Assembly: GCF_900116445.1 (NCBI RefSeq)
Contig: NZ_FPBH01000027.1
Span: forward strand, 1 to 64,000
DNA from: Paraburkholderia aspalathi
GTDB lineage: Bacteria > Pseudomonadota > Gammaproteobacteria > Burkholderiales > Burkholderiaceae
Reading direction: 5' to 3'
DNA: 64,000 nt
Below are positions 17,504 through 25,822 of the stretch, in pieces (position 1 is the stretch's first letter; each line of letters opens with the position of its first letter). The notes under the pieces are model-generated. The model saw only the letters and a program-made list of their open reading frames with translations, searched no databases and was not told the DNA's origin. A program made the position numbers and the translations under genes.

Positions 17504-18502
17504 TCACTTCTGCGAGCGCAAAATCCGCGCGGCATCCAGCGCGAAGTAGGTCAGCACGCCATCCGCGCCTGCCCGCTTGAACGCCAGCAGCGACTCCATC
17601 ATCGCCTTGTCGTGATCGAGCCAGCCATTTTGCGCGGCCGCCTTCAGCATCGCGTATTCGCCGCTGACCTGATACACGTAGGTCGGGAACTTGAACTCGT
17701 CCTTCACGCGACGCACGATGTCCAGATACGGCATGCCCGGCTTGACCATCACCATATCCGCGCCTTCTTCGATGTCCGCCTGCACTTCGCGCAGCGCCTC
17801 ATCCGAGTTGGCCGGGTCCATCTGGTAGGTCATCTTGTTGCCCTTGCCGAGGTTCGTCGCGGAACCGACGGCATCGCGGAACGGGCCGTAAAACGCCGAC
17901 GCGAACTTGGCTGCATAAGCCATGATGCGCGTGTGGATATGTCCCTCGCTCTCGAGCATTTCGCGGATCGCGCCAATGCGGCCGTCCATCATGTCCGAGG
18001 GCGCAACGATATCGACGCCCGCTTCAGCTTGCACGCGAGCCTGTTCCACAAGGATCTCGACGGTCTCGTCGTTGATCACGTAGCCCGCTTCGTCCAGAAC
18101 GCCGTCCTGGCCGTGGCTCGTGTACGGATCGAGCGCGACGTCGGTCAGCACGCCGAGGTCGGGGAAATTCTTTTTCAGTTCGCGAACCGCGCGCGGAATC
18201 AGGCCAGCCGGGTTGGTCGCCTCGCGACCGTCAGGCGTCTTCAAGGAAGGATCTATGGCCGGAAAGAGCGCCAGTACCGGCACGCCCAGCTCGACACATT
18301 GCTCGGCCACGCCCATCAGCAGATCCACCGACACACGCTCGACGCCTGGCATCGACGGTACGGCTTGCCGCACGTTGGTGCCTTCGACGATAAACACGGG
18401 ATAGATCAGATCGTTGGTGGTGAGGATGTTTTCTCGCATCAGGCGGCGCGAGAAGTCGTCACGGCGCATGCGGCGCGGACGGTAGTGCGGAAAGAAGCTC
18501 AT
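17504..18502 (-). CDS. hemB: Delta-aminolevulinic acid dehydratase (porphobilinogen synthase)
   Basis: HemB condenses two 5-aminolevulinate molecules into porphobilinogen, an early step of haem synthesis. The 332-residue protein has the two Schiff-base lysines, Lys199 (YAAKFASAFYGPFR) and Lys254 (MVMVKPGMPYLD). The metal-site region reads VALDPYTSHGQDGVL and lacks the cysteine cluster of zinc-type enzymes, which points to the magnesium-dependent class. Cytochrome c and its maturation genes lie nearby, which fits haem demand, but the gene is transcribed alone toward dsbD. Confidence 0.97.
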   Translation of the reverse strand: MSFFPHYRPRRMRRDDFSRRLMRENILTTNDLIYPVFIVEGTNVRQAVPSMPGVERVSVDLLMGVAEQCVELGVPVLALFPAIDPSLKTPDGREATNPAGLIPRAVRELKKNFPDLGVLTDVALDPYTSHGQDGVLDEAGYVINDETVEILVEQARVQAEAGVDIVAPSDMMDGRIGAIREMLESEGHIHTRIMAYAAKFASAFYGPFRDAVGSATNLGKGNKMTYQMDPANSDEALREVQADIEEGADMVMVKPGMPYLDIVRRVKDEFKFPTYVYQVSGEYAMLKAAAQNGWLDHDKAMMESLLAFKRAGADGVLTYFALDAARILRSQK

Positions 18503-18576
18503 AACCGAATCGAGGAAACGTGGATGTGTGGAGTGGGCGAGTAACGCGTGCCTCCGCTCCCGGAAACTTTTCGAGA

Positions 18577-18703
18577 CAATGGTATATCATACCGATCGAG
18601 CAAGGCGCCCTGCGCTGACCTCCCCGCTTCTCCTCCCTGAGCGGGTGCCTGTCGTTTTTTCGATTAGGCTGTTTGACCCGCCGTTAAAGCGGCGGGTTTT
18701 TTT
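18577..18703 (+). ncRNA. Possible small transcript ending in an orphan terminator
   Basis: Between the two minus-strand genes hemB and engB, a good plus-strand intrinsic terminator (CCCGCCG at 18677, loop TTAAAG, CGGCGGG, then seven T) has no plus-strand gene to end. About 90 bases upstream lies a TATCAT hexamer (18585-18590) within the small palindrome GGTATATCATACC. This suggests a short RNA, but no clear -35 box was seen. It could instead be a relic or part of the hemB leader read on the other strand. Confidence 0.35.
18677..18703 (+). terminator. Intrinsic terminator facing right, between hemB and engB
   Basis: CCCGCCG and CGGCGGG pair around TTAAAG and are followed by seven T. The left flank has no A run, so it works only for plus-strand transcripts, although both neighbouring genes are on the minus strand. 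Confidence 0.8.
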
Positions 18704-18754
18704 ATGGGCGGCCGGAATGGCGTTTTTTTGCCCGGGTTCGCACCCGCGGCGCGA

Positions 18755-19408
18755 TTACTGCGGCGCGTCTGCTTCGCCCTTCGCTTCGGGGATCAGCCAG
18801 CCTTCGATCAGTTCGTGCGCTTCGTCGATGCCGACGCGTTTGAGCGCCGAGAACAGCTGCGCGGTCAGTTCGCCCTGGTAGCCAGCGGCGCGATATTCGG
18901 CCAAACCTTTCTGCGTTGCGCGCAAGGCGTTGACGCTTTCCTGACGCGTCAATTTGTCGCACTTCGTCAGCAGCGTGTGGATCGGCTTGCCGGTCGGCGC
19001 GAACCACTCGATCATCCGCCGGTCCAGGTCCGTCAACGGGCGGCGCGAGTCCATCATCAGGATCATGCCGCGCAGTTGCGAGCGCGATTGCAGGTAGGTG
19101 GAGAGCAGCGCTTCCCAGTGGGCCTTGGCTGCGCCCGGCACTTCCGCGTAGCCGTATCCCGGCAGGTCGACCAGATGCGCAGTCGGCTCATCCTCCTTGC
19201 CCACCGAGAAATAGTTGATGTGCTGGGTGCGGCCAGGCGTCTTACTGGCGAAGGCCAGACGCTTCTGATTGCACAGAATATTGATGGCCGTGGACTTGCC
19301 CGCATTCGAGCGTCCCGCAAAGCAGATCTCGGGTTGCGCGGTGGCCGGCAGATCACGCAAGTGATTGACGGTCGTGAAAAAGCGGGATTGGTGGAGCAGG
19401 AAGGACAT
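18755..19408 (-). CDS. engB: Ribosome biogenesis GTPase EngB (YihA/YsxC)
   Basis: EngB is a GTPase needed for assembly of the large ribosomal subunit. The protein starts MSFLLHQSRFFTTVNHLRDL and has the G1 motif GRSNAGKS, the switch region KTPGRTQHINYF, G3 DLPGYG, G4 TKCDK and G5 SAL. I chose the ATG at 19408 (217 residues), which begins at the usual family position. An upstream ATG at 19459 would add 17 unconserved residues. It is divergent from the c4 cytochrome gene. Confidence 0.93.
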   Translation of the reverse strand: MSFLLHQSRFFTTVNHLRDLPATAQPEICFAGRSNAGKSTAINILCNQKRLAFASKTPGRTQHINYFSVGKEDEPTAHLVDLPGYGYAEVPGAAKAHWEALLSTYLQSRSQLRGMILMMDSRRPLTDLDRRMIEWFAPTGKPIHTLLTKCDKLTRQESVNALRATQKGLAEYRAAGYQGELTAQLFSALKRVGIDEAHELIEGWLIPEAKGEADAPQ

Positions 19409-19624
19409 GATCAGGCCGGTATTCGAGACGCCGGGGAACCCGGAGTGGGGACGGGTCAAGCCCGACTGGCGTCTTAGCGATTAGCGAGTTATTGTACAAT
19501 ACGATGGTTTACTGAAAACCTGAGGGGGCCAGCCCGCGTGCCTTGGCGGCTCTTTGCGGTCACTCAGTCGCTGTCGTATCTTGCAAAACCTCTAAAATCC
19601 CACAAGACGAGACAGGGTGTGCGA

Positions 19625-20278
19625 ATGAATCGACTGTGCAAGACTCTGATGGTGCTTCATGTAGCGGCAGGTCTTTCAGGTTTGGCAATTCAGGCACGAG
19701 CAGCAGATCCGGCAAAGCCGGACGTCAATCGGGGGCAGGCAATCGCAGTCCAGGTTTGCGCGACATGTCACGGTGCAGACGGCAACAGTGCTGGCGGTGC
19801 GTATCCAAAGCTGGCAGGTCAGCATCCCGAGTATCTCGTCAAGCAGCTGATGGATTTCAAAACGCAGCCGGGCGCCAAGCAGCCCGCGCGCAACAATGCG
19901 ATCATGGCGGGCATGGCCGCGGCGCTGTCCGATCAGGACGTGGTCAACGTGGCTGCTTATTTTTCGACGCAGACCCCGAAGCCAGGCTACGCGCATAACA
20001 AGGACACTGTCCCGCTCGGCCAGAAGATTTACCGCGGCGGCATTGCGGACAAGGGAGTACCGGCGTGCGCAAGCTGCCACGGGCCGACCGGTCAGGGGAT
20101 TCCGTCGCAGTATCCGCGTCTGTCGGGCCAGTGGGCCGAATACACGGTGGCGCAGTTGACCGCGTTCACGCAGGGTCCGGGCGCACGTAACAACAATGAG
20201 GCGATGCACGCTATTGCATCGCGTCTGTCGGACAGCGAGATCAAGGCTGTAGCCGATTACATCGCGGGCTTGCACTAA
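19625..20278 (+). CDS. Dihaem cytochrome c4-type protein
   Basis: A 217-residue periplasmic cytochrome with a signal peptide ending at ARA (about residue 26) and two similar domains. The haem sites are C45-A-T-C48-H and C148-A-S-C151-H. Methionine ligands are likely in NNAIMAGMAAAL and NNEAMHAIASRL. Cytochromes c4 pass electrons to terminal oxidases. The ATG at 19625 was chosen; a GTG two codons upstream is possible. It is followed by the System II maturation genes resB and ccsA, which attach haem to such proteins. Confidence 0.92.
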   Translation: MNRLCKTLMVLHVAAGLSGLAIQARAADPAKPDVNRGQAIAVQVCATCHGADGNSAGGAYPKLAGQHPEYLVKQLMDFKTQPGAKQPARNNAIMAGMAAALSDQDVVNVAAYFSTQTPKPGYAHNKDTVPLGQKIYRGGIADKGVPACASCHGPTGQGIPSQYPRLSGQWAEYTVAQLTAFTQGPGARNNNEAMHAIASRLSDSEIKAVADYIAGLH

Positions 20279-20330
20279 GAAGTCCGCACGCAAGCAACCA
20301 CCGGCCCGGCGAGGCCGGTACAAAACAAGA

Positions 20331-20375
20331 AAAGGGTGAGGGCGTCGTGTTTACGACAGCCCTTCACCCTTTTTT
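20331..20375 (+). terminator. Intrinsic terminator after the cytochrome c4 gene
   Basis: A long stem from AAAGGGTGAGGGC and GCCCTTCACCCTTT, with an inner GTCGT/ACGAC pairing, is followed by a run of T. It lies just before resB, so resB is probably expressed at a lower level or from its own start. Confidence 0.85.
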
Positions 20376-20395
20376 GCTGTTCAGTCGGAGTATGA

Positions 20396-22618
20396 ATGAG
20401 CGTCACCACGTCGGGTTTGCAGTCGAAGTCGGGCAATCGCATCACGCGCAGCATCATCGAGGTATTGAGTTCGATGCGTTTCGCGATCGCGCTGCTCGTG
20501 ATTCTGTCGATCGCCAGCATCATCGGCACCGTCCTCACGCAGGACGATCCGTATCCCAACTACGTCAATCAGTTCGGCCCGTTCTGGGCGGACATTTTCC
20601 GCTCGCTGAGCCTGTACACGGTGTACAGCTCGTGGTGGTTCATGCTGATTCTCGGCTTCCTGATGGTGTCGGTGTCGCTGTGTGTGATCCGCAATGCACC
20701 GAAAATGGTTGCGGACGCCAAGAGCTGGAAAGACAAGGTCCGCGAAGGCAGCTTGCGCGCGTTCCATCACAAGGGCGAGTTCGCGGTGCACGGCAAGCGC
20801 GCGCAGACCGCGGCTGTACTCGCCAAACTCTCGGCCAAGCTCGGCTACAAGTTCGTCACGCGTGAGTCGGACGGCGCAACGCTGATCGCCGCCAAGCGCG
20901 GCGCGCTGACCAAGTTTGGCTACATCTCCGCGCACATTGCGATTGTGGTGATCTGTCTGGGCGGCCTGCTCGACAGCAATCTGCCGATCAAGCTGCAAAT
21001 GTGGCTGTTCGACAAGTCGCCGATCCGCGCCAACACGGTGATCAACGACATTCCGCCAGAACATCGTCTGTCGCAATCGAACCCGACTTTCCGCGGCTAT
21101 GCGTGGGTGCCGGAAGGGCAGCATGTGTCGACGGCGATCCTTAACCAGCCGGACGGCTCGCTGATCCAGGACCTGCCGTTCTCGATCGAGCTGAACAAAT
21201 TCATCGTCGATTACTACTCGACGGGCATGCCGAAGTTGTTCGCGAGCGATATCGTCGTGGTCGACCATAAGACGGGCGCACGCGTGCCGGCACGCGTCGA
21301 AGTGAACAAGCCGTTCACCTACGACGGCGTGTCGATCTACCAGTCGAGCTTCCAGGATGGCGGCTCGCAGATGCGGATGACCGCGTACCCGATGTCCGGC
21401 GCGAGCGCGAAGACCGCGCCGTTCGGCGGCACGATCGGCGGCAATGCGCCGTTGGGCACGGCCACGCCGCTGGCTGACGGCCAGACCGTCGAATTCACCG
21501 ATTTCCGCGCGATCAACGTCGAAAACGTCTCCAATGGCAGCGGCCAGAACGATGCGCGTGGCGTCGCCGCGCATCGGTCACTGAAAGAAGCGTTCGACGA
21601 GCGTCTCGGCTCCGGCGCCAAGAGTTCGAAGCCCCTCGATCTGCATAACGTCGGTCCGTCGGTGCAGTACAAGGTGCGCGACAAGGACGGCCAGGCGCGC
21701 GAGTACAACAACTACATGCTGCCGGTGGACGTCGCGGGCGAAAAGATGTTCCTCGCCGGCATGCGTCTGAATCCGGACGATCCCTTCCGCTACCTGCGGA
21801 TTCCCGCCGACACCGGTGGGACCGTGAAGGAATGGATGAACCTGCGCGCCACGCTTGAAGATCCGGCCATGCGCGCGGCGGCCGCTCACCGTTTCGCGCT
21901 GCGCTCGGTGCCGGGTTCAAATACCGAACTGCAACAGCACCTCGAAGAAAGCGCATTGCGTGTCCTGACCCTGTTTGCCGGTGCGGACAACAGTATCAAG
22001 ATGCCGAACGGCCAGACAGTTGGCGGTTTCCAGGCGGTTGCGGGGTTCATCGACCATTCCGTGCCGAAGGGTGAGCAGGAAAAAGCCGCAGGCTTGCTGC
22101 TGCGCATGCTGGAAGGCGCGACGTGGGACCTGTGGCAACTGTCGCGTGAGCAGCTGAGCGAGCCGGATGCGCAGCCCAACGCGGACGCCAGCCGCTTTGT
22201 CCAGAGCTCGATCAATGCAATATCCGACAGCTTTTTGTATGGTTCGCCGGTCTATTTACAGCTCGACTCATTCAAGCAGGTGCAAGCTTCGGTATTTCAG
22301 TTGACGCGCGCGCCGGGCAAAAAAGTCGTGTATCTTGGCAGCCTGCTCCTCGTGTTGGGCATCTTTTCGATGTTCTACGTCCGCGAACGGCGCCTCTGGT
22401 TCTGGCTCAAAGATACCGATCACGGCACGAATGTCGTGATGGCGATGTCGAGCGCGCGCAAAACGCTCGATTTCGAAAAGGAGTTCGTTCAAACGCGCGA
22501 CGCTGTCGGCGCCGCGTTGGGCGCCAAACTCACTGAAGCATCCGACGCCGCCGGCGCTTCCGACAAACCCGGCCCAGCCGGCGCGCCGTCCGCACGCTCA
22601 CAAGATTCGACCCGGTAA
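20396..22618 (+). CDS. resB: Cytochrome c biogenesis protein ResB
   Basis: A 740-residue ResB/Ccs1-type membrane protein. Hydrophobic segments lie near residues 25-45 (MRFAIALLVILSIASIIGTV), 70-90 (WWFMLILGFLMVSVSLCVI) and 160-180. A large periplasmic domain follows, and a last membrane helix near 650 (VVYLGSLLLVLGIFSMFYV). With CcsA it forms the System II synthase that exports haem and joins it to CXXCH motifs. CGGAG precedes the ATG by five bases. ccsA begins four bases after the stop. Confidence 0.95.
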   Translation: MSVTTSGLQSKSGNRITRSIIEVLSSMRFAIALLVILSIASIIGTVLTQDDPYPNYVNQFGPFWADIFRSLSLYTVYSSWWFMLILGFLMVSVSLCVIRNAPKMVADAKSWKDKVREGSLRAFHHKGEFAVHGKRAQTAAVLAKLSAKLGYKFVTRESDGATLIAAKRGALTKFGYISAHIAIVVICLGGLLDSNLPIKLQMWLFDKSPIRANTVINDIPPEHRLSQSNPTFRGYAWVPEGQHVSTAILNQPDGSLIQDLPFSIELNKFIVDYYSTGMPKLFASDIVVVDHKTGARVPARVEVNKPFTYDGVSIYQSSFQDGGSQMRMTAYPMSGASAKTAPFGGTIGGNAPLGTATPLADGQTVEFTDFRAINVENVSNGSGQNDARGVAAHRSLKEAFDERLGSGAKSSKPLDLHNVGPSVQYKVRDKDGQAREYNNYMLPVDVAGEKMFLAGMRLNPDDPFRYLRIPADTGGTVKEWMNLRATLEDPAMRAAAAHRFALRSVPGSNTELQQHLEESALRVLTLFAGADNSIKMPNGQTVGGFQAVAGFIDHSVPKGEQEKAAGLLLRMLEGATWDLWQLSREQLSEPDAQPNADASRFVQSSINAISDSFLYGSPVYLQLDSFKQVQASVFQLTRAPGKKVVYLGSLLLVLGIFSMFYVRERRLWFWLKDTDHGTNVVMAMSSARKTLDFEKEFVQTRDAVGAALGAKLTEASDAAGASDKPGPAGAPSARSQDSTR

Positions 22619-22622
22619 GATC

Positions 22623-23834
22623 ATGGACTTGACTCAGGTTTCCTCATCCTCCTCTTCAGCCTCGCGGCCGCAGAAGTCGTTCGCGAACGAGGCACTCAAC
22701 GTTGCTCAGTTCGACGAGCGGCCGTTTCTGAAACGCCTCGGTGTCGTCGACTGGCTGTTCGCCGTCGTGATGGTCGCGGGCGCGGGGTTTGCGCTGTCGC
22801 GCTATCACCCGTTCATGAATTACTACGACAAACTGGTGCTGTGCCTCGCGGTGCCGGTGTTCGTGGTACTCGGCTGGCGCTGGAAGCCGGTGCGTCCGCT
22901 GATGGTGGGCATTGCCGCGCTGTCGCTGCTGGCGATCCAGATCTATCACGGCGATCTGACGCGCGCGGATAACGCGTTCTTGCTCAAATATTTCCTGTCG
23001 AGCCAGTCCGCAATCCTGTGGATGAGCGCGCTCTTCGTCTTCGCCACCGTCTTCTACTGGATCGGCCTGCTGTCGCGTTCACCGACCGGCGCCGCGATCG
23101 GTTCAAAAATGACGTGGGCTGCGGTGGTGATGGGCTTCGTCGGTCTGATGGTGCGCTGGTACGAGTCGTACCTGATCGGCGCGGACGTCGGCCATATCCC
23201 AATCTCGAACCTGTACGAAGTGTTCGTGCTGTTCAGCCTGATCACGGCGCTGTTCTATCTGTACTACGAGCAGCACTACAACACGCGTGCGCTCGGCGCA
23301 TTCGTGCTGCTGGTGATCAGCGCGGCGGTCGGCTTCCTGATGTGGTACTCGGTCGCGCGCGACGCCCAGCAGATCCAGCCGCTCGTGCCGGCGCTGCAGA
23401 GCTGGTGGATGAAGATCCACGTGCCGGCTAACTTCATCGGTTATGGCAGCTTTGCGCTGTCGGCCATGGTCGGCGTTGCGTATCTGGCGAAAGAACGCGG
23501 CGTGCTGGCCGACCGCCTGCCGCCGCTCGATGTGCTCGACGACCTGATGTACAAGTCGATCGCCGTCGGCTTCGCGTTCTTCACGATCGCGACGATTCTC
23601 GGTGCGCTGTGGGCCGCGGAAGCATGGGGCGGTTACTGGAGCTGGGACCCGAAGGAAACGTGGGCGCTGATCGTGTGGCTGAACTACGCGGCCTGGCTGC
23701 ATATGCGCCTGATGAAGGGCCTGCGCGGCGCGGTGGCGGCCTGGTGGGCGCTGACCGGCCTGCTGGTGACGACCTTCGCGTTCCTCGGCGTCAACATGTT
23801 CCTGTCGGGGCTGCATAGCTACGGCAAGCTGTAA
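22623..23834 (+). CDS. ccsA: Cytochrome c biogenesis protein CcsA/ResC
   Basis: A 403-residue protein of the CcsA/CcmC/CcmF family with about eight membrane segments. The tryptophan-rich haem-handling WWD motif is clear near the C-terminus (WGGYWSWDPKETWALIVW). An N-terminal Ser-rich stretch of about 20 residues precedes the conserved part. It partners ResB in haem delivery to apocytochromes, with DsbD (15448) supplying reductant. Confidence 0.95.
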   Translation: MDLTQVSSSSSSASRPQKSFANEALNVAQFDERPFLKRLGVVDWLFAVVMVAGAGFALSRYHPFMNYYDKLVLCLAVPVFVVLGWRWKPVRPLMVGIAALSLLAIQIYHGDLTRADNAFLLKYFLSSQSAILWMSALFVFATVFYWIGLLSRSPTGAAIGSKMTWAAVVMGFVGLMVRWYESYLIGADVGHIPISNLYEVFVLFSLITALFYLYYEQHYNTRALGAFVLLVISAAVGFLMWYSVARDAQQIQPLVPALQSWWMKIHVPANFIGYGSFALSAMVGVAYLAKERGVLADRLPPLDVLDDLMYKSIAVGFAFFTIATILGALWAAEAWGGYWSWDPKETWALIVWLNYAAWLHMRLMKGLRGAVAAWWALTGLLVTTFAFLGVNMFLSGLHSYGKL

Positions 23835-23856
23835 GATCTGCCGTTCTGAGCCGACT

Positions 23857-23892
23857 AAAAACCGCCGCGTGTTTCGCACCGGCGGTTTTTTT
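23857..23892 (+). terminator. Intrinsic terminator after ccsA
   Basis: AAAACCGCCG and CGGCGGTTTT pair around a loop of about a dozen bases and are followed by seven T. Confidence 0.88.
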
Positions 23893-24032
23893 ACGTCCGG
23901 CGGAATATTCGCTGCATCCAGTGTGTTTGTTAGATCAGCACCCAAGGATGGCTGGGCGAGTGGCTAAACGAGCCGATCATCAATATGGCCCCGTAAGATA
24001 GACAACCCGATGGGCCGGCAAGGAGCAGCACG

Positions 24033-25028
24033 ATGTGGATCAAGCGAAGCGACAGAACTCAACTCGTTGGCGATGACATCGCACGCAGCGAAATCACGCC
24101 TCAGCATGTCTTCGAGAACCGGCGGCGCGTGTTGCAGGCTGCGGGCGCGTTGGCGCTCGGTAGTCTGATCGGCGTAAATGGCGAAGCGCTAGCCGCGTAT
24201 TCGTCGCCGGATCCGAAGGCGCAGAAGCTCATGGCGAAGACCAACCCGAAGTTCGTCGCGCCCGACAAGATCACGCCGTACAAGGACATCACCACGTACA
24301 ACAACTACTACGAGTTCGGCACCGACAAGGCGGATCCCGCGCACAACGCCGGTACGTTGCGTCCGCACCCGTGGAAGGTGAGCGTCGAGGGCGAAATCAA
24401 GAATCCGAAGGTGTACGACATCGACGAATTGCTGAAGCTCGCGCCGCTCGAGGAACGCGTGTATCGGTTGCGTTGTGTCGAAGGCTGGTCGATGGTGATT
24501 CCGTGGATTGGCGTGCCGCTCGCGGAGTTGATCAAGCGCGTGCAGCCGACCGGCAACGCGAAGTACGTGCAATTCATCACGCTCGCCGATCCGTCGCAAA
24601 TGCCTGGCCTGTCGACGCCGGTACTCGACTGGCCGTACACCGAAGGTCTGCGAATGGACGAAGCAATGAACCCGCTGACGTTCCTGACGATGGGTCTCTA
24701 CGGCCAGGTGCTGCCGAATCAGAACGGTGCGCCGATCCGTGTCGTGGTGCCGTGGAAGTACGGCTTCAAGAGCGCGAAGTCGCTGGTGAAAATCCGCTTC
24801 CTCGACAAGCAGCCGCCGACCAGCTGGAACACGTATGCTTCGAACGAATACGGTTTCTATTCGAACGTGAATCCGAACGTCGATCACCCGCGCTGGAGCC
24901 AGGCCACCGAGCGGCGCATCGGCGAAGATGGTTTCTTTACGCCTAAGCGCAAGACGTTGATGTTCAACGGCTACGGCGATCAGGTCGCGTCGCTGTATCA
25001 GGGCATGGACCTGAAGAAAAACTTTTGA
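24033..25028 (+). CDS. msrP: Protein-methionine-sulfoxide reductase catalytic subunit MsrP
   Basis: MsrP is a periplasmic molybdopterin enzyme that repairs oxidised methionines in envelope proteins. The 331-residue protein has a Tat signal with ENRRRVLQAAGALALGS near residue 30 and an AXA-type cleavage site near EALA. The sulfite-oxidase fold includes the molybdenum-ligand Cys148 in YRLRCVEGWSMVIPW. AAGGAG precedes the ATG. It ends 11 bases before the msrQ start, forming the usual msrPQ pair. Confidence 0.96.
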   Translation: MWIKRSDRTQLVGDDIARSEITPQHVFENRRRVLQAAGALALGSLIGVNGEALAAYSSPDPKAQKLMAKTNPKFVAPDKITPYKDITTYNNYYEFGTDKADPAHNAGTLRPHPWKVSVEGEIKNPKVYDIDELLKLAPLEERVYRLRCVEGWSMVIPWIGVPLAELIKRVQPTGNAKYVQFITLADPSQMPGLSTPVLDWPYTEGLRMDEAMNPLTFLTMGLYGQVLPNQNGAPIRVVVPWKYGFKSAKSLVKIRFLDKQPPTSWNTYASNEYGFYSNVNPNVDHPRWSQATERRIGEDGFFTPKRKTLMFNGYGDQVASLYQGMDLKKNF

Positions 25029-25039
25029 GCGGCGTCATC

Positions 25040-25741
25040 ATGGCTTCCTCCGACACGCAACCTGTTGCCGAGACCTCGCGAACAACGCCGCGTACCAAAG
25101 CGCCGGCGTCAGCGACGACAAAGCGGCCCGCCACCGGTGCGCGCTGGATCGTACCCGCGAAAATCGTGGTGTTCATTGCGGCGTGGTATCCACTTGCGCG
25201 CATCGTGCTGTTCGGCGTGACCGATCGGCTGGGCGCGAATCCGATCGAGTTCATCACGCGCTCGACGGGCCTGTGGACGCTCGTCTTTCTTTGCATCACG
25301 CTGGCGGTGACGCCGTTGCGTCGACTGACCGGCATCACTGCAATGGCCAGGTTTCGCCGGATGCTAGGTCTCTATGCATTCTTCTACGCGACGCTGCACT
25401 TCACCACATACCTGTGGTTCGACAAGTGGTTCGACGTTGCCGCGATTCTCAAGGACATCGGCAAACGGCCTTTCATCACTGTGGGTTTCGCGGCGTTCGT
25501 GCTGCTGATCGCATTGGCCGTTACATCGCCGCGCGCGATGGTGCGAAAACTTGGACGCCGCTGGCAGACATTGCATCGCGCGATCTATGCGATCGGCGGG
25601 CTCGCGATCCTGCACTTCTGGTGGATGAAGGCGGGCAAGCACGACCTGATCTTGCCGAAGATTTACGGGGCGATCATGGTCGCGTTGCTGGGGTGGCGTT
25701 TGCTCGTGTGGTTGCGCGAGCGCAGGGTAAAGACACGCTGA
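25040..25741 (+). CDS. msrQ: Haem-binding membrane subunit MsrQ
   Basis: A 233-residue ferric-reductase-like membrane protein that passes quinol electrons to MsrP. It has about five to six hydrophobic segments. Candidate haem-ligand histidines are in ATLHFTTYLWFD and LHRAIYAIGGLAILHFWWM. I chose the ATG at 25040. A TTG at 25025 overlapping the msrP stop would add five residues. The first 35 residues are a low-complexity Thr/Ala/Pro segment, longer than usual. Confidence 0.94.
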   Translation: MASSDTQPVAETSRTTPRTKAPASATTKRPATGARWIVPAKIVVFIAAWYPLARIVLFGVTDRLGANPIEFITRSTGLWTLVFLCITLAVTPLRRLTGITAMARFRRMLGLYAFFYATLHFTTYLWFDKWFDVAAILKDIGKRPFITVGFAAFVLLIALAVTSPRAMVRKLGRRWQTLHRAIYAIGGLAILHFWWMKAGKHDLILPKIYGAIMVALLGWRLLVWLRERRVKTR

Positions 25742-25764
25742 CCACCAGGTACAGCGCGCAAATG

Positions 25765-25797
25765 AAAAGGCGATGCCGCAGTGGCATCGCCTTTTTT
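25765..25797. terminator. Bidirectional terminator between msrQ and lysA
   Basis: A perfect stem of AAAAGGCGATGCC and GGCATCGCCTTTT around GCAGT, with an A run on the left and a T run on the right. It serves both convergent genes. Confidence 0.92.
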
Positions 25798-25822
25798 GTC
25801 GAGGTGCTCTCGGCTCAGACGT

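Noticed and set aside
19570..19600. Promoter before the c4 cytochrome from TTGCAA and TAAAAT near 19581-19598
   Set aside because: The two boxes are only six bases apart, far from the required spacing, and no other -35 fits well.
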